Positions 54,800 to 64,000 of a DNA stretch of 64,000 nucleotides are shown piece after piece. The DNA is taken from positions 156,689,850 through 156,753,849 of the forward strand of contig OX465283.1 in NCBI GenBank assembly GCA_949987705.1, given 5' to 3'. A model generated the notes under the pieces. That model was not told the DNA's origin. It was given only the letters and a program-made list of their open reading frames with translations, and ran no database searches. How positions within the stretch are numbered: the stretch's first letter is position 1; every line of letters starts with the position of its first letter. A program made the position numbers and the translations under genes. The stretch comes from Thereva unica. Taxonomy: Eukaryota > Arthropoda > Insecta > Diptera > Therevidae.

Positions 54800-55320
54800 T
54801 CGCTTTGGCCGCCATATTGTATTTCGAATGACGTTACACCGCCAATTGTATTTTATTTATCACACTCTTTCATTTGAAACCCGTGTCGGGGGTTGAGAAG
54901 CGCAAATGCAAAAATGAGCCGCCAACTTTGAACCGCCATGATGAACTTTTTTTACCAAATGGTCAGTTTGCACTGTCAAGCAAACTACGCAAAATTTGAA
55001 GTTAAATCGGACCCCTACTGAGGAAGTTGTGAAGAAAAAGGTAATCAGCCCCTATTTTGGAACCGCCATCTTGATTTTTTTACGGTCGCATTATATTGCC
55101 TGGTGAGCTATACATATGTCCGGAATTTGAAGTTGATCGGTTATGTTTTCAACTTTTTAGTCAATTACATGTCTTTCGCCATTTTGTGTTGGCCGCCATT
55201 TTGAATTTCGAATGACAATACACCGCTAACTGTATTGTACCAGTCATTGGAAGTTGATCTGTTTTACCCGGCACATGTCCGAGGACTATGATTCAATCAG
55301 AGCCCGTTGTAAGACCATCT
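54800..55320. repeat. GCCATNTTG/GGCCGCCAT repeat region
   Basis: Three to four degenerate units with 'ccgccatcttg', 'tttcgaatgac' and 'gaagttgatc' phrases. Related in wording to the 269-bp array at 59478-60985. Confidence 0.5.
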
Positions 55321-55777
55321 TTAATTTTTACTCAAGAAAGTAAGTACGAGTACCATCGTCGTCGGCCAAATTGGACGCAATTGTGTTAACACAGGGAATA
55401 TGATAATGGCAAGTAAAATCAGGTAGCATTCAACGCTAGCCCGTAAAAACAAGTGGAAACAGTTTCCAGTTTTAATTCTACTTTAAATGAACCTGTTGTC
55501 AAAATTAAAAAAATTTAAAATGGCGCTGACAACCATATTGCTATGAAGGGCTATGTATTGAGGAACTTGATTGTCAGAAATTCACAGTTAAATGATTTTA
55601 ATTGAAATCATAAGCTGTACCAAAAACTAGAAAACAATTGGAACACAAACATATACCTTCTTGTAATTCTGACGTCTGATAAGAAATCGTACAATAGTAG
55701 CCGTGCTGCTGTTTTCTCAAATTCATTCAACAATCACTCATAAATTCAAAATTAATTAATTCTAACAAAAAGCAAAA

Positions 55778-58700
55778 ATGAGTGACGAAAATTTAGACAA
55801 TACTGAATTTACTGGATCTGAGGAATCCGAAATAACAGATATATTCATTGAGGACTTCGAGGAGGAGGAATCGTCTACACTTGACATATCAGAAACTTCA
55901 AGCGAATATTATGACTCGAAGGACTCACGGCTGACAGCTTGGAGCTCGGTTAAATCGGTGGTGCAGGTTGTTAAAGCAGTAGTAGATGTTCCAGACGATA
56001 GAGTGTTCTTGGAGAAGATAGCTAGAGGGGAAATTTATATTCCTGGTATATAGTATTTAATTTTTATCTAATTGTGAACTTAAAATAAAAAATAATACTA
56101 TTTTATAGAGGAGCTAGAAATCACACCTGCCGTACAATACCAATTGAATTGTCAGATGTACAGAACAGCACCAGTCCAATCTGTAATAAAGAGCTTAAAA
56201 ACTGGAGCACCATTGAATTTAAGTGTAATTTGGTTAAGATAGTAGTTTAGTCCTATCTCATTTATTTTATCTTATTGCAGGACTATAGTCTCAATAATGT
56301 CAATTTATATTTCATTTGTCAAGCGATTGTTGGGCCACCACTTGCCCGTATCAAGGAGCTAATTCTGAAAAATAATAAGTTCGATGAAGTCGCATGCATC
56401 ACTCTTAATGAGGTAATAAGGGGCAGAGTCTTAGAAAAATTGGACTTATCAAACTGCCTGTAAGTAATATCGATTAACGATAATCGATTTATGACAATTT
56501 TACAATGGAAAATCACATTTCTTAAAAGAACATTTCTGGATACTCTTAATAATTTCCTGAGAGATTGTGGTATATTCCCGTATGGGGGATTTATAAGTTG
56601 TGTTCATTGGTTGAATGAATCATTATGACTAACTGTATAGTATTGTTGTTATGCTGTTAGCCTTTTAGTAACCACAGAGATTATGTTAAACATGAGATAT
56701 CGTGTTATTTTTAGGCCAAACATTGTAAGGATTGATCGATTAGTTCATAGTTCGTGAAAGAACGTCGTTCTTGGTAGTTTCGAACAACGTTGGACGAACG
56801 ATGATAGACAATTGCAGTGTTGATAACAACGCCGGCCGACGCGTTTTTTCGCCAGACCGAAAAATCAAATCCATTTTGATTGTAGCACTGTTTTTTAACG
56901 ATATCCGCTGGGCACCTTGCAAACCCAGTTGTACATTGTCTTAGCTTGATATGGAGTCTCTATCAGGATGGACCTTCACCTTCCTCCCCTAATCATGGGA
57001 CTTTTATGGATCAATTAAGCTGTAGAGGAGGCATTGTTCGCCGATTCGTAGCAATTGTGTTTTTTTATGGGAGCGGGTTGCTAACCTTCAGCCCAACCGA
57101 CTTAAAACTCTGTTTTGTGGCGCAGAGAGCTCGCCATTCGCCCGTCTCCCGTTACTCCTTCCGAAGAAGTACCCCAGGGGGCACCGCGGGGAGGTGGGAT
57201 TAGGACTTGCTAACAAGTCTGCTAGGCGTTCGTCTGCAGTGACTTTTCTATCTATTCTAAATCTAGCCAAACAGGCCCTTGACTGGAATCCCATCGAGTC
57301 GGAAGACCTAGAACAACGTGGAGGAGAACTCTACTAGCAGAAGCCGCAACAACTGGGAGATCCTGGTCGGAGCTGAGAGCTGTTGCGCAAAACAGAGTCC
57401 GCTGGAGGGCAACTGTTTCCGCCCTATGTCCCATGAGGGATTAAAGGAGCGTAAACAAGAAAAAGAAGAAGCTGTAGAGGGCCAAGGCCATAGCCGGTGG
57501 ATAATGTGGGTATGGTGGGTAAATTTGCGAGTAACCGAGTGTGTGACATGAAGTTTTTATTTTGTATAGTTATTGCGTTAAATCACCTGTATTTACTTTC
57601 GTGGAATGTAAAAAGCGACAGGCTCCTGCATATGTGGGACTCAACACTAAAAACATCTCCTGGACTGACTTAGCTCAGCTTTTTTGTAGCTGCTAATACT
57701 CCTCGAGCTACTTTGCCTTTCTTTCTTTCCTTTCCTTCCCTCAATTAACTGTGTATGGCTTTAAGTGCCTTCCAATTGTCTTCACCTATCTTCGCTCCCC
57801 ATCCTCCTCTTTAGTATATTTTTCAGTGCCTCGGCCCATATTCGCCGAAATTCACACAATAAAAGAAGCCTTGCTCTAAGCTATCCTAGACACCTGGTCA
57901 TTCCAGTCGCAGCGCTAAGCCATCGTGCTCGAAACGATGGAAGTATTTCCTTATCCTCCATTTCCACTCAAGAACTGCGTCGTAACTCCCCATACTACCT
58001 CATAACGCATCTCGCCACGTTTAGGAGAAGTCTGATGGATGTTTGATGGAACCCATGCAACGCAAAAATTGGTCTATTTCCAAATTTTCCGCATTGCCGC
58101 ATTCGCCATAGCTTCAAATGCCCAAACACTAGCACGCACAACAGACACATGCACTCGCCGCTTAGATTTTTTTGGTTATTGGTGAAAGACTAGACTAAAC
58201 CCAAGCACGCAGCCATCTGCCAGGGAAAATTCGCCGCACGCACCGCCCGCACTGTACGCATGCACATCTCTGTTTTCAGCTTAATCTGAGTGCCGCTCTT
58301 AATTTTTCCGCTGTCGGCCGTCTTTTTCAACGCTGCTGTCCACACTGACATTCCGTAAAGTTAGACTGAACTAACCAACCTCGCCGTCAGGAGGCGACGG
58401 TCGGTCTAGGGCCTAAGCCTCTGGTCGATGATCACTCCCAGGTATCTCAAGGCAAGATGTGAGTGAATGATCTGTTCCCATACCTTGAGCCTTACGAACA
58501 CATGTTTTCCCAAGTTGCTGATCAGCGTAGTTATAGTAGACTAGCGCTTTCAGGAAACGCTCTAATATCTCAGTTTCGTTCGCGCATAATTCGACCTCAT
58601 CGAGGCGCAACCTCAACCCACCACTGTACACCGTCGGCCCATATTCGACTTTAGAATGAAGGGACCTAAGTGGAAGGTTATTATCTAATGACAGTTTCGA

Positions 58701-61700
58701 AGAGGGGGTCATGTTTACCTGACCACCCACACGGGCTCAACACGATCCGCGGGCACTGGCCAAGGCAAAGGGGGCCCCACGGGGAACACCCGACTCCCTT
58801 TTTCGTGAACTCCTTTCCTGTAGATGGAAGGCAGTAGATACTGCGGTCAGGAGCCCGGGAAGCCCCAGTTGGCCTGGATCATTATGGCAGTTCATCGAAG
58901 CCCTGCTCGAACAGTTAAGTCTAAACGACAAGCCACTAGGTCAGCAGTCTGCGGCCTACAAATATTAGCTATATGCAGGGCCGTAACTAGGCAGGGGCAA
59001 TAGGGGCACTTGCCCAGGGCCCTGGGCCCAGAGGGGCCCAGGAAACCCCGATAAAAAATTATCTCAATTATTTTCATTCGTATTTTAATGAATATTCCAA
59101 ATCACATATGGGTAATTCCATGCCAACTCAGCATGAGTGTCCACCCGCCCATCACGGATTTTAAATTCAACTTCACTGGCGTTTTCTGCACTTAAAAACA
59201 ACAAATTTTGCAAAATATAAGATTTTTTCGTTGATTCTATTGATTTTTATAATCGATTTTTTATTTTGTTTTTATCGAAGTCAGAATTCACAATAGTTGA
59301 ATTTTCTTCTAAATTTGCAAATAGTGAACAGTAAAAAATGTAAAAATACACTATTCTGATAGGAAATTTTATGTAATCGATTTATGACATTGTCGAAGCG
59401 AAATTTTTAGATCTAATGGTTCAAATGGCGTTTAAAAAAAAAAACAGCTTTTTTAAATTCTTTTATTTAGCTTGCACTGTTTGTCGTCAAATCTTGGAAG
59501 TTAAATTTGACCCACTTCCCGGTTTAGGATAGAGCTGAAATTTTGCATACACGTTTAGTTTGGATGACAATGCAATCTGGCCATTTTGTAAAAATATCAA
59601 GATAGCGGTTCCAAAATGGCGCCCGCTTTTATTTTACTCACAATGTTTGTCGTCAAATCTTGGAAGTTAAATTTGACCCACTTCCCGGTTTCGGATAGAG
59701 CTGAAATTTTGCATACACGTTTAGTTTGGTTAACAATGCAATCTGGCCATTTTGTAAAAATATCAAGATGGCGGTTCCAAAATGGCGCCCGATTTTTTAA
59801 ATTGTGCTCCGCGGCCCTTTGAAATGGGTATCAAATGAAAGGATATGACAGGTAGAACACAATAAGCTATGTGGCGTCATTCCAAATTCAAAATGGCGGA
59901 CAACACTTACACTGTTTGTCGTCAAATCTTGGAAGTTAAATTTGACCCACTTCCCGGTTTCGGATAGAGCTGAAATTTTGCATACACGTTTAGTTTGGAT
60001 GACAATGCAATCTGGCCATTTTGTAAAAATATCATGATGGCGGTTCCAAAATGGCGCCCGATTTTTGAAATTTTGCTCCGCGGCCCTCTGACATGGGTAT
60101 CAAATGAAAGGATATGACAGGTAGAACACAATAAGCTATGTGGCGTCATTCTAAATTCAAAATGGCGGCCAACACTTGCACTGTTTGTCGTCAAATCTTG
60201 GAAGTTAAATTTGACCCACTTCCCGGTTTCGGATAGAGCTGAAATTTTGCATACACGTTTAGTTTGGGTGACAATGCAATCTGGCCATTTTGTAAAAATA
60301 TCAAGATGGCGGTTCCAAAATGGCGCCCGATTTTTGAAATTGTGCTCCGCGGCCCTCTGACATGGGTATCAAATGAAAGGATATGACAGGTAGAACACAA
60401 TAAGCTATGTGGCGTCATTCCAAATTCAAAATGGCGGCCAACACTTACACTGTTTGTCGTCAAATCTTGGAAGTTAAATTTGACCCACTTCCCGGTTTCG
60501 GATAGAGCTGAAATTTTGCATACACGTTTAGTTTGGATGACAATGCAATCTGGCCATTTTGTAAAAATATCAAGATGGCGGTTCCAAAATGGCGCCCGAT
60601 TTTTGAAATTGTGCTCCGCGGCCCTCTGACATGGGTATTAAATGAAAGGATATGACAGGTAGAACACAATAAGCTATGTGGCGTCATTCCAAATTCAAAA
60701 TGGCGGCCAACACTTACACTGTTTGTCGTCAAATCTTGGAAGTTAAATTTGACCCACTTCCCGATTTCGGATAGAGCTGAAATTTTGCATACACGTTTAG
60801 TTTGGATGACAATGCAATCTGGCCATTTAGTAAAAATATCAAGATGGCGGATCAAAAATGGCGCCCGATTTTTAAAATTGTGCTCCGCGTCCCTCTGACA
60901 TGGGTATCAAATGAAAGGATATGACAGGTAGAACACAATAAGCTATGTGGCGTCATTCCAAATTCAAAATGGCGGCCAACACTAAATTGAGGAAAGCTTA
61001 TAATAGACTAAAAAGTAGAAAATATAACCGATCAACTTCCAATTTTGCACACACTCGCAGTTCGGGTGGTTAATGTGTATGAATGATGAGATGAATAGTT
61101 GAGTTAAGGGTGAGTTGATAATAAAGAAGCAATACACGTTACAAAAAATCACAAACAAACACAGAGATGCTGCTGTCAACTAAATTCAACTACTCAAATA
61201 CTGAACTCATGTCCGTATGCATAATTTCAACTAAACCCAGGTAGCAGAGCTGAGTCGAGTTCAGTCAACCTTAACCCAACTCGACTCCCGTTTACATGTA
61301 GTTAGACTTGGGTTCAACTTGAGTTCAACTCATCATGTATAAGTACTAAATGCAATCTGACCTTTTTGTAAAAAAATCAAGAAGACGGTTCCGAGATGGC
61401 GGCCGTTTTTGCAATTATGTTCCACCGAGCCCACGACATGGGTATCAAATGAATACAGTAAACTGTGTGACGTAATTTTAAATCTAATAGAATTGCCATC
61501 ATAAAATGGCGGAATACATATAATAAACTAAAAAGTAGAAAATAAAATAAATGGTTAAAAAAAATTTTTAAAAAAAATTCTTTACATTAACTAAAAAATG
61601 TACTGAAAAGTAAAAAATAAAAAATATTTTAAAGAAAGCGTGAAATTTCAATTTTAATGAAAAGTTAATTAAAAGAATGGCGCATTTTTCATCAAAAAAT

Positions 61701-64000
61701 TTTGTTAGAATTTGAAATTAACAAAGCAAAAAATTGAGGGTTATTGTAAATCTCACGCGATTTACAGTTATATTTTCAATTTTTGATGAAAAATGCGCCA
61801 TTCTTTTTATTAACTTTTCATTAAAATTGAAATTTCACGCTTTCTTTAAAATATTTTTTATTTTTTACTTTTCAGTACATTTTTTAGTTAATGTAAAGAA
61901 TTTTTTTTAAAAATTTTTTTTAACCATTTATTTTTTTCAACTTAAAATATCTCAAAATGTGTATACCTCAAAAAAATTTGTTTTACATGAAATCGCAAGG
62001 GTTTTAATTGAACTTTACGAATATATCATGATCTTTTGTACTTTTGGCCAACCAAGTTTATTTTCAGGCTATTTTAGTTCAAACTCTGAATTTTCACCAA
62101 ATGAAGTGATTTTTAACATGTTCTATCACTATATTTTGCAAATACCGGGAAAAAGGCTAGTAACAAGCATTTTCACCCTCTATCATTAACCCTCTATCTT
62201 GGTAGACACAAATGAAGTCTAAGTCTCTTGTGACTTCATTCATAAATCTTCTTCATTCAAAAATCGTGCATCCGTGAAGGTTCACAGAGAAATTGTGAAG
62301 ATTTTTCTTTTCTTTTTGGCTCGTCATTAGAATCAATGAGCGTTGTTGAATTACAAAAGGCGGCGGCAGATTTATCCAGAAAATATGATAAAGATTTGAA
62401 TAGTCACGAATTAAGCTGTGAGAATGAAAGTTTTAAATTTCAAGTATGTGGGCTGGTGGAAAATTTGAAAGAAACCACTCCTCTAAATATATTACAAGAC
62501 TATACATGATTTCGAATTAGTCGAATCGTACCAAAACATGGTGGCTGCTTTAAGAATATTTCTAACCCTACCAGTCACCACCGCTTCTTGCGAGAGAAGT
62601 TTTAGTAAACTGAAGTTAATTAAAAACTATTTAAGATCGTCGCTCTCACAACAGCGTTTGTCGAACCTGTCTATTATATCAATTGAATCTAACATAGTGC
62701 AAGAAATAGATTTTAATAATATAATTGATGAGTTTGCGGAGAAAAAAGCAAGAAGAATGAAATTTAAATAAATTTTTAATTCGTTTTTCTTCATAAATAT
62801 AAAATAAAAAAAAATTTACAAAAAATATGGACAGGACCAATTTAAAGATTCCTTATTTTGTGTTTATTTATTAAGTGATATACCTACTAAACTTTAAAAA
62901 TGTGAAAGAACAGGAACTATAGCCATGGTAAGTTTTTTCTCAATTTTTTTTATTGAGGGGGCCCAATTTGAAGGTCTTGCCCAGGGCCCACAAAATCCAC
63001 GTTACGGCCCTGGCTATATGAATGAAGTACAATAGGCCAAGCTAGTGGGCTCGGTACTTTTGGGCCTAATACTTCACCAAAAGAAGAAGAAGATGTTCAG
63101 CGTAGTAAGAATAGCGTTCTACCACGGACTCTTTAGTGCCTGGTGCCGCCGTCGCACTCTGTACTGTTCTTGTTCACAAACAAATTTATTCTCCCAGGCT
63201 TCCTTTTTCCATCTGTAAACTATCTTTTCTTTTCTTCTGAGCTCCTTGAATTTCTCTTCGTGTGCCCGTGTTCTCTGAGACTGCTGCATTGCTCAGTACG
63301 CAACATTATTACGTTCAGCTCTCAGCTTGCGAGAAAAATTCGGGTGCCATATTATTCAATAGATCTGCTCTCACTCGATTACAAATGTGAAGCAGCATTG
63401 GATATGTTTAGTACGTAGTTGGGGGACCGATTGGTAAAACGACACCCGCGCTTAGAAGGACCAAAAAGATTTGCTATTTCACTATTGATTGGTGAATTTA
63501 TCAAGCTGTTGTGATCAATCTAGTCTTAGTAAGCAAATTTTAATATACATATATGAATGTTTACCTCAGTATTTACTTATACACATTAAATTATTTTAGA
63601 ATTGGAGCCCGGGGCATAGAAGTTCTAGCCGACGGTGTTGAACGTTCAGAGAGCCTCACTTATCTCAATCTATCCAACTGCAATCTGCATGATAATGGGG
63701 GTATTGTTATAGCCAATGCCGTTGCTGTAAATACCCACTTAAAATTTTTGGACATCAGTCACAACTATCTCCACAACAGATCATCGAACGAACTGAAAAA
63801 CATGCTCGTATCAAATACATCCCTCGAAGTCTTAAAGCTGGGCTGGAATGAACACTATCCCGAAAAGGATGCATCTGTTCGTATTTGCAGTGGATTACAA
63901 AAGAACGAATTCATCCAGGAACTTGATTGGTCATTTGCTGGCCTATGCGGCGAGAGCTTCTCCAGAAGTATGTCGAAATTCATCAAGAATTCCCCATGTC
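55778..64000 (+). CDS. Leucine-rich-repeat protein, first four exons (3' end off window)
   Basis: Exons 55778-56045, 56109-56224, 56281-56459 and 63600-64000 (continues beyond the edge). Junctions are GT/AG and phases join (G|AG, 0, CT|A). The N-terminus is acidic and Ser-rich (about 60 residues). Repeats of the ribonuclease-inhibitor type follow: IKELILKNNKFDEVACITLNE, LEKLDLSNCLIGARGIEVLA, LTYLNLSNCNLHDNGGIVIA, LKFLDISHNYL. This resembles LRRC74-like proteins; function unknown, probably a binding scaffold. The third intron is 7.1 kb and full of transposons. The start is chosen as the first ATG of the frame, with AAAAATG context. The distant exon 4 continues the repeat in exact register, which supports the join. 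Confidence 0.8.
57029..57468 (+). mobile_element. Twin-primed LINE family A insertion, 12-bp TSD
   Basis: 57029-57257 is LINE leader in reverse orientation (matches 22690-22870). 57258-57468 is the family A 3' end in forward orientation with a GAA-rich tail. AAGCTGTAGAGG flanks at 57017-57028 and 57469-57480. A single insertion with 5' inversion explains it. Confidence 0.8.
57481..58300. other. Intron of the LRR gene, unassigned
   Basis: No gene or recognised repeat seen. CT-rich stretch at 57711-57740. Confidence 0.35.
58310..58935 (-). pseudogene. LOA-like LINE (family D) C-terminal RT remnant
   Basis: Minus frames: GGLRLRLDEVELCANETEI and a YLGVIIDQRL phrase near 58440, seen in LOA-group elements after the YADD box. 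Frameshifted. Ends before the hAT target site. Confidence 0.5.
59478..60985. repeat. Tandem array, 269-bp unit, six copies
   Basis: The word TGTTTGTCG starts at 59478, 59644, 59913, 60182, 60451 and 60720. Four intervals of exactly 269 bp follow a first unit with about 103 bp missing. Copies differ by only a few bases. Each unit has a 'gatggcggttccaaaatggc' block and a 'catgggtatcaaatgaaagg' block. Confidence 0.95.
61546..61933. repeat. Large inverted repeat (arms ~165 bp)
   Basis: 61546-61711 is nearly the perfect inverse of 61769-61933, separated by about 57 bp. Shared phrases include 'gaatggcgcatttttcatc' / 'gatgaaaaatgcgccattc' and 'aaagcgtgaaatttcaattt' / 'aaattgaaatttcacgcttt'. Lies inside the hAT element. 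Confidence 0.9.
62341..62771 (+). pseudogene. hAT transposase C-terminal remnant
   Basis: After a shift near 62505 the frame 62538-62771 reads LRIFLTLPVTTASCERSFSK, LKLIKNYLRSSLSQQRLSNL and LSIISIE. This is the hAT dimerisation domain of the ZMYM1-like group. The upstream part (62341-62505) still shows LNSHELSCENESFKFQV. The catalytic N-terminal part is absent. Confidence 0.85.
63100..63320 (-). pseudogene. LINE (family E) linker fragment
   Basis: Matches 27080-27190 ('ctcccaggcttccttttt', 'cactctgtactgttct'). No intact frame. Confidence 0.5.
63335..63455 (+). pseudogene. 5S rRNA-like sequence (copy c)
   Basis: Collinear with insect 5S rRNA from 'gccatattattcaata' through 'tgctctcactcgattaca' and 'gaagcagcattgg' to 'tttagtacgtagttggggga' and 'ccgattgg'. 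After it, 'gatttgctatttcactattg' resembles the sequence after copy a (8207-8223), which hints at a shared SINE body. Confidence 0.7.

Larger units (their letters stand above)
58976..63012. mobile_element. hAT element, 4.0 kb, with degraded transposase; 8-bp TSD
   Basis: Ends CAGGGCCGTAAC and GTTACGGCCCTG (perfect 12-bp TIR), with GCTATATG at 58968-58975 and 63013-63020. Subterminal GGGCCC-rich blocks. Only the C-terminal dimerisation part of the transposase survives (62341-62771). The middle is occupied by a 269-bp tandem array and a large inverted repeat. Confidence 0.92.

Noticed and set aside
59478..60985. CRISPR-like array
   Set aside because: The 269-bp units are contiguous direct repeats without unique spacers, inside a eukaryotic transposon.
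63143..63418. 91-codon plus-strand ORF
   Set aside because: Crosses a LINE fragment and a 5S-like sequence; no family pattern.

Overview
The window is repeat-rich, intron-bearing insect nuclear DNA. Short introns (66-71 nt), CLIP-domain proteases, GT/AG junctions and the mix of Ty3/gypsy, RTE-like, CR1-like and LOA-like LINEs, hAT and small TIR elements all fit an insect, most likely a fly (Diptera). The species assignment is inference. Most of the length is transposable-element DNA. Host exons are short islands, and many lie below any simple ORF cut-off. I rebuilt them by splice-site phase and protein-family fit.

Layout. 1-8062: a Ty3/gypsy LTR retrotransposon from its primer binding site through gag, pol and a long probable 3' LTR; its 5' LTR is off the left edge. 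8075-8790: a 5S-rRNA-like sequence, a small TIR element and a LINE RNase H relic. 9497-14885 (+): the last four exons of a MIEAP/SPATA18-like gene, whose last intron carries a LINE with an 11-bp target-site duplication. 15008-15461 (-): the last exons of an SH2-domain gene, tail-to-tail with the former. 15.6-23 kb: LINE and copia wreckage, including a LINE inserted into another LINE, and a possible 59-aa gene (18241-18420, -). 23858-25180: a hAT-type element carrying two smaller TIR elements. 27724-28034 (-): an intact two-exon gene for the small subunit of serine palmitoyltransferase. 28691-29401: another hAT-type element.

31462-35344 and 37648-49668 (both -): two tandem paralogous CLIP-domain serine proteases. 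Each has six exons and an intact spliced reading frame (389 and 387 codons before the stop). The second is stretched to 12 kb by LINE and TIR insertions. 50929-54800: a hAT-type element and a CR1-like LINE holding two further TIR elements. 55778-64000 (+): the first four exons of a leucine-rich-repeat gene running off the right edge. Its 7.1-kb intron holds a 4-kb hAT element with a transposase remnant, a 269-bp tandem array and a large inverted repeat, plus a twin-primed LINE insertion.

No metabolic or operon-like link between the host genes is evident. The main themes are gene duplication with divergence of protease specificity and activation residues, and intron growth by nested transposons, several datable by clean target-site duplications and reconstructed empty sites.
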